A stretch of 64,000 nt of DNA from Streptomyces cucumeris (GTDB lineage Bacteria; Actinomycetota; Actinomycetes; Streptomycetales; Streptomycetaceae), in NCBI RefSeq assembly GCF_024295805.1, contig NZ_JANCLX010000030.1:49224-113223 (forward strand), given 5' to 3'. Below are positions 1 through 9,919 of the stretch, piece after piece. The notes beneath the pieces were generated by a model that did not search any database, was not told the origin of the DNA, and saw nothing but the letters and a program-made list of their open reading frames with translations. Made by a program: the position numbers and the translations under genes. The first letter of the stretch is position 1; the number at the start of each line of letters is the position of its first letter.

Positions 1-223
1 CCATGAGCCGGTCCGCCTCGGCGATGAGGCGCTTCGCGGCGTCCGGTGGCACCGCGGCGGTCGTCCCGGCGGGCAGGACCGCGGTGAACCGGGCGCCGGT
101 CACCTCCGGGCAGTCCGGCGGCGACGACCTCCACTGCCGTCTGCGCACCGCGTCGCCCACCCGGCCGCCGACCTCCCGCGGTCCCATCCGGGACAACCGC
201 CGCAGGTACCAGCCCGCGCTCAT
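1..223 (-). CDS. Heparinase II/III-family protein, N-terminal part (runs off the left edge)
   Basis: Only the first 74 codons lie in the window. The start chosen is ATG at 223; an in-frame GTG two codons upstream (229-227) overlaps the TGA of the preceding gene in a GTGA arrangement and is an equally good start. The peptide opens MSAGWYLRRLSRMGPREVG and continues with an Arg-rich stretch. I recognise this opening from Streptomyces proteins annotated as heparinase II/III or alginate-lyase family and encoded in exopolysaccharide clusters. The catalytic domain is outside the window, so the family call rests on the N-terminus and on context: it is the last visible gene of a tightly coupled polysaccharide operon that also encodes an AlgD-like dehydrogenase. 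A role in trimming or turnover of a uronate-containing polymer is inference. Confidence 0.6.
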   Translation of the reverse strand, partial: MSAGWYLRRLSRMGPREVGGRVGDAVRRRQWRSSPPDCPEVTGARFTAVLPAGTTAAVPPDAAKRLIAEADRLM

Positions 224-225
224 GC

Positions 226-2421
226 TCACAGGGCCCTCGCCAACGTCACCGGCGCGCCGCCCGCCAGGCCGGTCCGTACGGCGAGGGTGGCCGACGTGGT
301 GGCGACCAGCGACTCCAGCGGCACCGGCATCGGCCCGCCGGTCCGCACGGCCTTGACGAACGCGGCCAGTTCGGCCGACTGGCCCTTGTCCCGGGCCTTG
401 GGCAGCCGTGAACTGACCCATCGCCTGCGGCGGCCGTCGTACACCGAGGCACGGACGAAGTCGTCGAGCTGCAGCACCTTGCCGTCCGCGAGCAGGTCCA
501 GCGTCTCCTTGGGGAAGGCGGCCGCGCCGGTGGTGACGTAGGCGATGGTGGCGGTGGAGCCGTCCGGGTAGCGCAGCACGATCTGGAGGTCCTCGTTGCC
601 GGCCGCGGCGACCGCGTACACCGAGACCGGGTCGGCATCGAGCAGCCAGCTCGCCGTGTCGATGAAGTGTCCGCCCTCGCCGGTGAACCGCGATCCCTCA
701 CTGCCCTGCTGGAGGTACCAGCTACCGTGGTCCAGGCGGCCCGCGTTCACCAGGTAGCGCAGATTCGCCGGACCGGTCCGGGCGCCGAACCGCTTCCTGG
801 CCTCCTGCAGCAGCGGTGAGAACCGGCGGTTGAAGCCCACCTGCAGCCGGTCGTTGCCGGACTCCTCCACCGCCGCCAGCACATCGGCGAGTTCGTCCTC
901 GGTGAGGGCCAGGGGCTTCTCGACGAACACCGCCTTGCCGGCGAGCAGCGCCTTGCGGGTCAGTGCGGCGTGCGAGCTGTGCCGGGTGACCACGAACACC
1001 GCGTCGATGGACGGGTCGCCGAGCACCGCGTCGAGGTCGGTGGTCGCCGCGGCGAAGCCGAAGGTGCGCTGGGCGTTGGCCGCGGACAGCGCCGTCGTGG
1101 TGACGACCGCCGAGAGCTGCACCCCGTCCCGCTGGGCCAGGTGCGGCAGCAGCATCGACGACGCGTAGTTGCCCGCGCCGACGAACGCCAGCCGCACCGG
1201 GCCCGTGGGCTTACGGACCGGGGTGGCCACCGCGCCACTCCGCCGCACCTGCGGCACGGCCACCTCGGGGGCCGGTACCTCCTCGGCGTGGCCGGAGCCG
1301 TCGGGGTAACGGAACAGCACCGCAACGGCCTTGAGGTCGCCGTCCTTCAGGCTCCGGTAGGTCTCGACGGCATCGTCGAAGTCCGCGATATGGGAGATCA
1401 GGGGCTCCACATCGACCCGGCCACGGGCCATGAGATCGAGGAAGCACGCCAGGTTGCGGCGCTCGGTCCAGCGCACATAGCCGATCGGGTAGTCGCGCCC
1501 CTGGAGTTCGTACTCCGGGTCGTAGCGCCCGGGGCCGTAACTGCGGGAGAACCGGACGTCGAGCTCCTTCTCGTAGTACGCGTTCCACGGCAGGTCCAGG
1601 CTGCACTTGCCGATGTCGACGACCCGGCCGCGGTCCCGGCTCAGCCGGGCGGCCAGCTCGACGGGCTGGTTGCTGCTGCCGCCGGCGGCCAGGTACACCT
1701 GGTCCACGCCGTGGCCGCCGGTGAGCTCGGCGACGGACGCCTCCACGGCCGCGGACTCGGGATCACCGCAGGCCACGGCGCCCAGCCGCTCGGCGAGTTC
1801 ACAGCGCGCCGGGTCGGGGTCGACGCCGACGACACGGACTCCCGAGGCGGTGAGGAGCTGCACCACGAGCTGACCGATCAGCCCGAGGCCGATGACCAGG
1901 GCCACCTCGCCGAGCTGCGGCTCGCCCTGGCGGACGCCCTGCATCGCGATCGACCCGACGGTGCCGAAGGCCGCGTGGCGCTGCGCCAGACCGTCCGGCA
2001 CCGGGGTGTAGAGGTTCTTCGGCACCCAGTTCAGCTCGGCGTGCAGCGCATGCTCATTGCCGGCGCAGGCCACGAGGTCGCCGGCCTTCACATCGTCGAT
2101 CCCGGCGCCGACCTGCTCGACCACTCCGCACAGGGAGTAGCCCAGCGGTGTGTAGGAGTCCAGCTTGCCCATCACCTTGCGGTAGGTGGCGGGCACCCCG
2201 TTGGTGGCCACGCTCTGCATGACCTTGGCCACCTGGTCCGGCCGGGAGCGGGCCTTGCCCAGCATCGACATGCCGGCCTCGGAGACCTTCATCAGCTCGG
2301 TCCCGGTGGATATCAGCGAGAAGGCGGTCCTGACCCGCACACCGTCCGGCTTGCATCCCGGTACCGGGACGTCGAGCAGCGCCAGCTCGCCGCTCTTGTA
2401 ATTCTGTACAACCTGTTTCAC
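226..2421 (-). CDS. Bi-domain oxidoreductase: zinc-type dehydrogenase fused to Gfo/Idh/MocA dehydrogenase
   Basis: A 731-residue fusion. Residues 1-370 are a medium-chain (zinc-alcohol-type) dehydrogenase domain with a Rossmann core VIGLGLIGQLVVQLL near residue 176. A Pro/Val-rich linker follows. From about residue 408 a second nucleotide-binding fold begins with FVGAGNYASSMLL, typical of Gfo/Idh/MocA enzymes, and carries the family's EKPLAL motif. Start is GTG at 2421 behind AGGAGTTCGG. Such two-domain proteins occur in bacterial exopolysaccharide and O-antigen clusters, where they probably oxidise and reduce a sugar intermediate in succession. The exact substrate cannot be read from the sequence. 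The gene sits 16 bases downstream of the amidotransferase gene and overlaps or abuts the heparinase-like gene, so all three are co-transcribed. Together with the amidotransferase it suggests assembly of an amino or amidated sugar (inference). Confidence 0.85.
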   Translation of the reverse strand: MKQVVQNYKSGELALLDVPVPGCKPDGVRVRTAFSLISTGTELMKVSEAGMSMLGKARSRPDQVAKVMQSVATNGVPATYRKVMGKLDSYTPLGYSLCGVVEQVGAGIDDVKAGDLVACAGNEHALHAELNWVPKNLYTPVPDGLAQRHAAFGTVGSIAMQGVRQGEPQLGEVALVIGLGLIGQLVVQLLTASGVRVVGVDPDPARCELAERLGAVACGDPESAAVEASVAELTGGHGVDQVYLAAGGSSNQPVELAARLSRDRGRVVDIGKCSLDLPWNAYYEKELDVRFSRSYGPGRYDPEYELQGRDYPIGYVRWTERRNLACFLDLMARGRVDVEPLISHIADFDDAVETYRSLKDGDLKAVAVLFRYPDGSGHAEEVPAPEVAVPQVRRSGAVATPVRKPTGPVRLAFVGAGNYASSMLLPHLAQRDGVQLSAVVTTTALSAANAQRTFGFAAATTDLDAVLGDPSIDAVFVVTRHSSHAALTRKALLAGKAVFVEKPLALTEDELADVLAAVEESGNDRLQVGFNRRFSPLLQEARKRFGARTGPANLRYLVNAGRLDHGSWYLQQGSEGSRFTGEGGHFIDTASWLLDADPVSVYAVAAAGNEDLQIVLRYPDGSTATIAYVTTGAAAFPKETLDLLADGKVLQLDDFVRASVYDGRRRRWVSSRLPKARDKGQSAELAAFVKAVRTGGPMPVPLESLVATTSATLAVRTGLAGGAPVTLARAL

Positions 2422-2437
2422 CCGAACTCCTGTTGTT

Positions 2438-4372
2438 CTACGCCGTCAACTGAGTGCTCCGGCCGGAGCCGGAGGTCGCGCCGCGGTACCAGTACTCGAG
2501 GGTCAGCACATGCCACAGATGCTTGGAGAAGTCCCGCTGCCCGGCGGCGTCCTCGGCGACCATGCGCGCCAGCGCGTCGCGGCGCAGGAAGCCGGAGTTG
2601 ACGAGCACACCGTCGTGCACCACCTCGCGCACCAGCGGTGCCAGGTCCCGGCTCATCCAGGCGCGCAGCGGGGCGCTGAACAGGCCCTTGGGCCGGTACA
2701 CGATCTCCCGGGGCAGGATCGAGGTGGCCGCCTCCTTGAGGACGGCCTTGCCCTGCCGTCCCACGATCTTGCGGTCGCCGGGGACGGCGAACGCCGCCCT
2801 GACCACCTCGACGTCCACGTACGGCACCCGCACCTCGGTCGACGCCGCCATGCTCGACCGGTCCGTGTATGTGAGGTTCAGGCCCGGCAGGAACATCCGG
2901 GCGTCGCCCAGGCACATACGGTTGACGAAGTCGTCCAGGTCGTTGTCCTGGTAGACATCCGCGTGCTCGGTCAGCACGTCGTCGACCGTCCCTGCCAGGT
3001 CCGGATCGACCAGGGCGAGCAGCTCGTCCTGGTCGTACATGGTGTAGCTGCGCCGGAACGCGGTCTCCTCCGGCAGATCGGCGAAGGAGAGGAACCGCTT
3101 CGCGAACCGCACCGACCGGTACCCCCGGCGGGCCGTCGCGACCGGCAGCCGGTCCACGGCCCGGGACAGACCGCGCCGCAGGGGCCGCGGGACGCGCTGG
3201 TAGCGCAGCGCGAGCAGATTGGCCAGGTGCTTGCGGTAACCGGCGAACAGCTCATCGGCACCCATCCCCGAGAGCATCACCTTGACCCCGGCCTCCCGGG
3301 CGGCCTGGCAGATCAGGAAGGTGTTGATCGCGGCGGGGTCGCCGATCGGCTCGTCCAGGTGGTACGTCATCCGCGGCAGCAGATCGAGCACATCCGGAGC
3401 GATCTCGATCTCCCGCAGATCGACGCCGAACCGCCCGGCCACCTGCCGGGCGTAGCGCAGGTCGTCCGGCATCGCCTCGAACTTGGCGTCCTCGGCGCGG
3501 AATCCGATCGTGTAGGCGGCGATCCCGGGCTGGTGGCGGGCCGCGAGCGCGGTCAGCCAGCTCGAGTCGAGACCGCCGGAGAGGAAGGTCGCCACCGGTA
3601 CGTCGGAGAGCAGGTGCCGTCGGGTCGACTCCTCGACGATGGCGGCCAGATCGGGCCGCTCACCGCCACGGGCCCGCTCCCGGCCCTCGGCGGCGACGTC
3701 CTTGAGGTTCCAGTACCGGCCGCGCCGCACACTGCCGTCCGGCCGGATCCGCAGCCAGCTCCCCGGCGGCAGCTTCTCCGCCTCACGGAACGCGCAGCGC
3801 GAGTCCGGCACCCAGTAGTACAGCAGCGAGGCGACCAGCGTCGCATGGTCCACCTCCAGCGATCCGCCGGTGGCGGCGGCGAGCGCCTTGAGCTCGGAGG
3901 CGAACACCAGCCCCTCGCCGCGCCGGAGCAGGAACAGCGGCTTGATGCCGAGCTGGTCACGGGCGAGCACCAGCTCACCGGTGCGCTCGTCGAAGATCCC
4001 GAACGCGAACATACCGCGCAGCCGGGGCAGACAGTCCGTGCCCCAGCGCCGCCACGCCTCCAGCAGCACCTCGGTGTCGGAGGTACCGCGGAAGCGCACC
4101 CCGGCGGCCGTCAGCTCGGCACGCAGCTCGGGCGCGTTGTACAGCTCGCCGTTGTAGGTCAGGGCGAGGCCGCCCGAGACCATCGGCTGGGCGCCGGTCC
4201 CCGACAGGTCGATGATGGCCAGCCGACGGTGTCCGAGCTGCACTTCGCCGTCACCGGCGGGGTGGCCGTACCGGCCCGCCCCGTCCGGACCGCGGTGGGC
4301 GAGGGTATCGGTGAGCCGGTCGGCCACGGCCTTCCCGTCCGGCCACCGGTATGTCCCTGCGATGCCACACAT
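2438..4372 (-). CDS. Glutamine-hydrolysing asparagine synthase-like amidotransferase
   Basis: The 644-residue protein starts MCGIAGTYRW; Cys2 is the class II glutaminase nucleophile exposed after Met removal. The N-terminal Ntn domain (to about residue 215) also has YNGELYN. The C-terminal ATP-pyrophosphatase domain has the PP-loop SGGLDSS at 265-271 and the later GxGADELFAGY segment. Length fits AsnB-type enzymes. In exopolysaccharide clusters these amidotransferases probably amidate a sugar acid or another carboxylate rather than supply asparagine; that is the likely job here because the same operon encodes a nucleotide-sugar dehydrogenase that makes a uronic acid. The start lies 3 bases after the stop of the upstream chain-length gene. 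All catalytic motifs look intact. Confidence 0.9.
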   Translation of the reverse strand: MCGIAGTYRWPDGKAVADRLTDTLAHRGPDGAGRYGHPAGDGEVQLGHRRLAIIDLSGTGAQPMVSGGLALTYNGELYNAPELRAELTAAGVRFRGTSDTEVLLEAWRRWGTDCLPRLRGMFAFGIFDERTGELVLARDQLGIKPLFLLRRGEGLVFASELKALAAATGGSLEVDHATLVASLLYYWVPDSRCAFREAEKLPPGSWLRIRPDGSVRRGRYWNLKDVAAEGRERARGGERPDLAAIVEESTRRHLLSDVPVATFLSGGLDSSWLTALAARHQPGIAAYTIGFRAEDAKFEAMPDDLRYARQVAGRFGVDLREIEIAPDVLDLLPRMTYHLDEPIGDPAAINTFLICQAAREAGVKVMLSGMGADELFAGYRKHLANLLALRYQRVPRPLRRGLSRAVDRLPVATARRGYRSVRFAKRFLSFADLPEETAFRRSYTMYDQDELLALVDPDLAGTVDDVLTEHADVYQDNDLDDFVNRMCLGDARMFLPGLNLTYTDRSSMAASTEVRVPYVDVEVVRAAFAVPGDRKIVGRQGKAVLKEAATSILPREIVYRPKGLFSAPLRAWMSRDLAPLVREVVHDGVLVNSGFLRRDALARMVAEDAAGQRDFSKHLWHVLTLEYWYRGATSGSGRSTQLTA

Positions 4373-4375
4373 GTC

Positions 4376-5902
4376 CTACCGCGCCTCCTGGTCGTTGGCC
4401 GGGACCCGTGCGGCCCATATCGGCCGCTCGGTCCGCAGCTGGCCCATCCCGTTCTGCCGGGCCAGCCGCTCGCTCTGGCCCCGCAGCGCGATATGCAGCC
4501 CGTCCCACAGCGTGCCGTCGGTCCGGTCCCGCGGATCGGGATCGATCAGCACCACACCGATCACCGGAATGCGCTGGTCGGCGAGTTGCCGCGCCACGGT
4601 GTGCAGCCATGCGGCGCTGCCGTGCCCGGCCCGCACGACCAGCACGGTCTGGCCGCCGAGGTACTGCAGATCGGTCCACGCCGTACCGGGCGCCACCGAG
4701 CCGACGCCGAGCTTGCGCGCCTGGCGCGGTACGGTCGCGGCACGCTCGCCGCCGATCACCTCCGGATCTCCCGGCTTCCGGCGGCAGTTGGCGAGCTGCG
4801 GACCCGGCAGACCGTCGACGATGACCACCGGCCCGTCCGCCGCCAGTGCCCCGGCGAGGTCCACGGCGATCAGACTCGCAGTGCGCGCACAGCCCAGTTC
4901 CAGCAGCGACACCGTCTCCGTGGAGCCGCGTACGGTCCGGGCCAGGGTCGTGATGAGCCGCTCGTGTGTCGCCCGGGTCCGCCGGCGCTGCCACGGTCTG
5001 CCCGGCCTGCGGGACACCCGGCGCAGCTCCGCGATGACCGAGGCGCCCAGGTTCGCCGCGATCTCCCGGCGCAGCACGGGGCGGTCCGCCACCACCGCGC
5101 CGACCGCGGCCACCGCGAGCCCGAGGACCAGCCCGAGGACCAGCCCGATCACGGCGTTGGTGACCGCGGCCTTGGGCAGGGAGTGCCGCACCGCGTGCGG
5201 GGCGTCCACGATCTGTGTGCCGGCGACCAGCTTGGGCGTACCGATGCGCGCCTCCTCGGCGCGCTGGTCGAAGTCGGCGATCCGCGAGTTGAGTTCCGCC
5301 CGGCGGGCGTAGAGCGACTCGATGCTCGCCGACGCTTCCGGGCCGCTCTCCGGCGACCGGTCCCCGATCGCCTTGTTGACCTTGTCGAGCTCGTTCCGCA
5401 TCCGGTCACGCTGGTCGAGCAGGGCCTTGGACTCGGCCTTCGCGGTCTCCCGCATCCGCTTCACATGGTCCGCGACGAACGTGTCGGCCAGTGCCTTGGC
5501 ACGGGCCACCGCTTCCGCGTCGCTGTCACCCGTCACATCGATCTGCAGCAGGTTGTTGGTCAGACCGGTGCCCCGGTAGTCCTGCATGAAGTCTTCGGGG
5601 TTCCCGGGGGAGCCGAGGGCCTGCAGGGCCTTCCCGGCGATCCGTGTGGTCCCCAGCAGCTCGACATCGGTGCGGATCAGCGTTCCGGTGTCATTCGGCT
5701 GGTCCTCCTGATGCGCGACCAGCACCTTGGTCACCGCGGTCGGCGCCGGCGGCATCAGGACCGCCATCGCCGCGCCGACGAGCAGCCCCAGCAGCGCCAT
5801 GGAGCACCACAGACGGCGGCGTCTGCGCACCGCCACCACCAGTGCCTGCAGATCCAGCAGCGGAGCGGCGGCCGGCGACTCCGGAGTCGTATGCGTGGTC
5901 AC
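4376..5902 (-). CDS. Wzz/CapA-type chain-length determinant with degenerate kinase-like C-terminus
   Basis: The 508-residue protein starts with GTG at 5902; its GTGA overlaps the stop of the upstream gene, implying translational coupling. A basic VRRRRR segment precedes a first membrane helix (about residues 31-50). A periplasmic-type region with Lys/Arg/Glu-rich helices follows (about 70-260), then a second helix (about 265-290, rich in Gly-Leu-Val). The last 200 residues resemble the cytoplasmic ATPase domain of a bacterial tyrosine autokinase, but a canonical Walker A is missing: LLELGCARTASLIAVD stands where GxxxxGKT/S is expected, and no Tyr cluster ends the protein. It is probably a co-polymerase setting polysaccharide chain length. 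A regulatory nucleotide-free pseudo-kinase tail is inference. Confidence 0.8.
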   Translation of the reverse strand: MTTHTTPESPAAAPLLDLQALVVAVRRRRRLWCSMALLGLLVGAAMAVLMPPAPTAVTKVLVAHQEDQPNDTGTLIRTDVELLGTTRIAGKALQALGSPGNPEDFMQDYRGTGLTNNLLQIDVTGDSDAEAVARAKALADTFVADHVKRMRETAKAESKALLDQRDRMRNELDKVNKAIGDRSPESGPEASASIESLYARRAELNSRIADFDQRAEEARIGTPKLVAGTQIVDAPHAVRHSLPKAAVTNAVIGLVLGLVLGLAVAAVGAVVADRPVLRREIAANLGASVIAELRRVSRRPGRPWQRRRTRATHERLITTLARTVRGSTETVSLLELGCARTASLIAVDLAGALAADGPVVIVDGLPGPQLANCRRKPGDPEVIGGERAATVPRQARKLGVGSVAPGTAWTDLQYLGGQTVLVVRAGHGSAAWLHTVARQLADQRIPVIGVVLIDPDPRDRTDGTLWDGLHIALRGQSERLARQNGMGQLRTERPIWAARVPANDQEAR

Positions 5903-7296
5903 CCTGAACCTCCCGTCGCGCCGTCGCCCACCGCGAGTGCCGGAGCGGCGGTTCCCCGGCGGTGTCCGGCGGACCGCTTGGGACGGGCCCGGACCGTACC
6001 GGCGAGGACGATGCCGACGACCTCGTGCTTGGCGTCCGCACACGCCTCGGCGACACCGGAGAGCTCCCCCGCGGTCCAGCTCCCCGCGCTGACCACGACC
6101 AGGGCACCGGACTCCTCGCCACGGTCCGGCACCATCGGCTGGGACACCGAGACCCCCACCATCCGCAGCACGGGGAATCCCCCGCCCGAAGCGGCCGGGG
6201 AAGTGTCGCTCCCGGCCTCGGCGACGAGCTGCCCGGCGGCCCGGCGGGCGATCTCGTCGCCGTCCGGGACGACGACCAGCAGCCTTCGGGAGGTGGGCAG
6301 TTGGTCCCGGAGGCGGGTGCACACCCGCCGGTAGCGGATCTGCCGGCCGGCCTCGTCGCCGGAGGTCCGCGGGACCGGCAGATCCCACCGGACGTCGGTG
6401 CCCAGCAGCCGGCGGATCCGGTCCCGTGCGCCACGGCCTTCCGGCCGGTACGCGCGCCGATCACCGGGTACGTCGACGGTACCCAGCAGCGTCGAGCCCA
6501 GGGCCGCGGCGATCTCCGGTTCGGTGCGCAGCCGGCGGCCGGCCCGTGCGGCGGCGAGATGGCCGATGACCGCGAACACGAAGAACAACAGCGCTCCGCC
6601 GACGATGAGTTGGATCCTGGTCGGCGGCGCTTCGCCGTCCGGCGGGGCCGCCGGACCCATGACGACCAGGCTCGCCCTGTCGGCCGCCGGGTCGGCGTCG
6701 TCCAGCTTCTTCATGGCTTCCTGGAGCGTGGTGCGCAGCTTCTCGAGCTCGGTGCGGGCCTGCACACCCTCCACGGTCCGCCCCGGATCGGCGGCGTCGG
6801 CCAGCTCGGTGATGCGGCGGCTGGTCTTCACCACCATCTGCCGCAGTGCCTCGGGCCCGGTCGCCGCGTCGGCGTCGGTGTCATCGCCCACCAGCCGCGC
6901 GGCGAAGCTGACGAACTGCTGGACCACCTGGTCGGAGAGGCGCTGTGCGCGTTCCGGGGTCTCGGCCGTGCCCGAGATCTTGATGATGTTCCCCTCGGCG
7001 GCCCGGGCGCTCACCCGGTCCCGCAGCTCGCCGCCGCCGACCCCGCTCCAGCCGAGCGAGGCCGCCGCGCGGTCGAGCACCACCGAACTGGTCGCGATCT
7101 CCGCCTGGGTCAGCAGCTCGCGCTCCTCCCACGCCCCTGGCAGCAGTACCGACGCCGACGTGGTGTAGCGCGGCGGGAACAGCAAGGAGGTGCCGTAGCC
7201 GACGAGCGCGCCCAGCAGGGCGAGGATGGTGAGCAGCCGCCACCGCCGACGGATGATCCGCCCGATCGTGACCAGGCGTATTGCGTCCTCACTCAA
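5899..7296 (-). CDS. Wzz-type polysaccharide chain-length determinant protein
   Basis: The 465-residue protein has an N-terminal basic segment, a membrane helix (about residues 20-38, LLTILALLGALVGYGTSLL) and the following Pro-Pro-Arg-Tyr characteristic of Wzz domains. A second membrane helix lies at about 228-246 (LIVGGALLFFVFAVIGHLA). The cytoplasmic tail resembles a P-loop NTPase fold (LLVVVPDGDEIARRAAGQL) but lacks a GKT/S motif, as in the next gene. It is the first of two adjacent paralogue-like chain-length proteins. Its start overlaps the end of the glycosyltransferase gene by 4 bases and its stop overlaps the next start. Two Wzz proteins in tandem, neither with a functional kinase motif, suggest a hetero-oligomeric co-polymerase for a Wzx/Wzy-type pathway whose flippase and polymerase lie outside the window. 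Confidence 0.8.
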   Translation of the reverse strand: MSEDAIRLVTIGRIIRRRWRLLTILALLGALVGYGTSLLFPPRYTTSASVLLPGAWEERELLTQAEIATSSVVLDRAAASLGWSGVGGGELRDRVSARAAEGNIIKISGTAETPERAQRLSDQVVQQFVSFAARLVGDDTDADAATGPEALRQMVVKTSRRITELADAADPGRTVEGVQARTELEKLRTTLQEAMKKLDDADPAADRASLVVMGPAAPPDGEAPPTRIQLIVGGALLFFVFAVIGHLAAARAGRRLRTEPEIAAALGSTLLGTVDVPGDRRAYRPEGRGARDRIRRLLGTDVRWDLPVPRTSGDEAGRQIRYRRVCTRLRDQLPTSRRLLVVVPDGDEIARRAAGQLVAEAGSDTSPAASGGGFPVLRMVGVSVSQPMVPDRGEESGALVVVSAGSWTAGELSGVAEACADAKHEVVGIVLAGTVRARPKRSAGHRRGTAAPALAVGDGATGGSG

Positions 7297-8520
7297 CTGC
7301 GCTGCCTCTTCCCTGAACGGTAGGGGCCGCAGGCGGCGGCGTAGGCGGCGAGCAGCGACGCCTGCGAGTTCCGCCAGGAGAGCTGACCGCCGATCCGCTC
7401 CTGGCCGATCTTGCCCATCCGGGCCCGCTTCTCCGGATCGTCGAGCAGCCCGGCGATGAGCCCGGCGAACTCGGCCTCGTCGTCGGCGGCCGCGTAAACG
7501 GCGGCCTCACCGGCCGAGACACGCGCCTCCTTCAGGTCGAACGAGACGATCGGCCGGCCCATCGCCATGTACTCCAGGACCTTGTTCATGGTCGACACGT
7601 CGTTGAGCGGATTGCGCGGGTCGGGGGAGAGACAGACATCCGCGGTCGACAGGTAGCGCACCAGGTCGGCGTCCGGAACACGCCCGGTGAACTGCACCTG
7701 CTCCGAGAGCCCGAGCCGCCGCGACAGCGCCACCATCGCGTCGAAGGCGTCGCCGGAGCCGACGAACACCGCGTGCCAGTCGGTCCGTCCGAGCTCGTCG
7801 CGCAGCTTCGCCAGGGCCCGCAAGGCGTAGTCGACTCCGTCCTGAGGGCCCATGACGCCGAGGTAGCACAGCAGATGGGGCTTGCCGCGCTTCAACTCCT
7901 CCTCAGGCGGCACCGGTTGGAACCGTTCGATCGCGGGTGCGCTGCGCACCACGAACACATCCTCCGGGCGCTTTCCGCCACGGCGCACCGCGACGTCCCG
8001 GTAGCTCTCGTTCGTGGCCAGCACGATGTCCGCGGCCCGGTAGGTCCGCCGCTCCAGCGCGCACACGGCGCGGTAGAGCAGGTCCTTGCCGCGGTCGAAC
8101 CGGGACAGGTACAGCTCCGGCACCAGGTCGTGCTGGTCGAAGACGAACCGCGCGCCGCGCTGCCTGAGCCACCGTGCCGCCAGGAACAGCAGGTCGGGCG
8201 GGTTGCAGGCATGGACCACATGGACCGGGCCGACCTTGCGGGCCAGCCGGGCCGTATGCCACAGCGCCGATCCGTACTCCCGCAGGTAGCCGGCCGGTCC
8301 TCCGGTGGCCGCGCGCAGCGGGTAGCGGTGGATCCGCACCCCCTCGATCAACGCCTCCGGCTCCGTGTCCCGCTTCTCGCCCCGGGGACAGATGACGTGG
8401 ACCTCCCAGCCCGCGTCGCGCAGCGTCGTGCACTCCTGCCACACCCGCCGGTCGAAGGGCACCGACAGGTTCTCCACCAGGATCAGCGCACGCCGGCCCG
8501 ACCCGTCACCGCTGACTGCG

Positions 8521-8531
<11 letters not shown>
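7293..8531 (-). CDS. Glycosyltransferase family 4
   Basis: GT-B fold protein of about 412 residues. The N-terminal Rossmann half opens RALILVENLSVPFDRRVWQE, a very typical start for GT4 enzymes of exopolysaccharide clusters. The C-terminal half has LCYLGVMGPQDGVD and the acceptor/donor segment ending with a nucleotide-sugar binding EYMAMGRPIVSFD. The start is uncertain: the reading frame is open to an ATG at 8612, but homologues begin just before RALILVEN. TTG at 8531, which overlaps the dehydrogenase stop by 11 bases, is the closest usable codon; its ribosome-binding site is weak. It transfers a sugar from an activated donor to the lipid-linked repeat unit at the inner membrane face. Donor identity is unknown. 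Confidence 0.85.
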
Positions 8532-9846
<1,315 letters not shown>

Positions 9847-9919
9847 GACGCGTTCCTCCCCCACGGCAGACCCTTGTGGCCTGCGGTCCCCGCGTCGGCC
9901 GGACGACGGCCTCCGCGCA

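Noticed and set aside
970..2601. Plus-strand open frame of 543 codons
   Set aside because: Antisense to the bi-domain oxidoreductase, whose motifs are clear.
2510..6334. Plus-strand open frame of 1274 codons
   Set aside because: It lies antisense to the amidotransferase and chain-length genes. Its translation is rich in His, Arg, Gly and Pro with no domain, as expected for the mirror frame of GC-rich genes.
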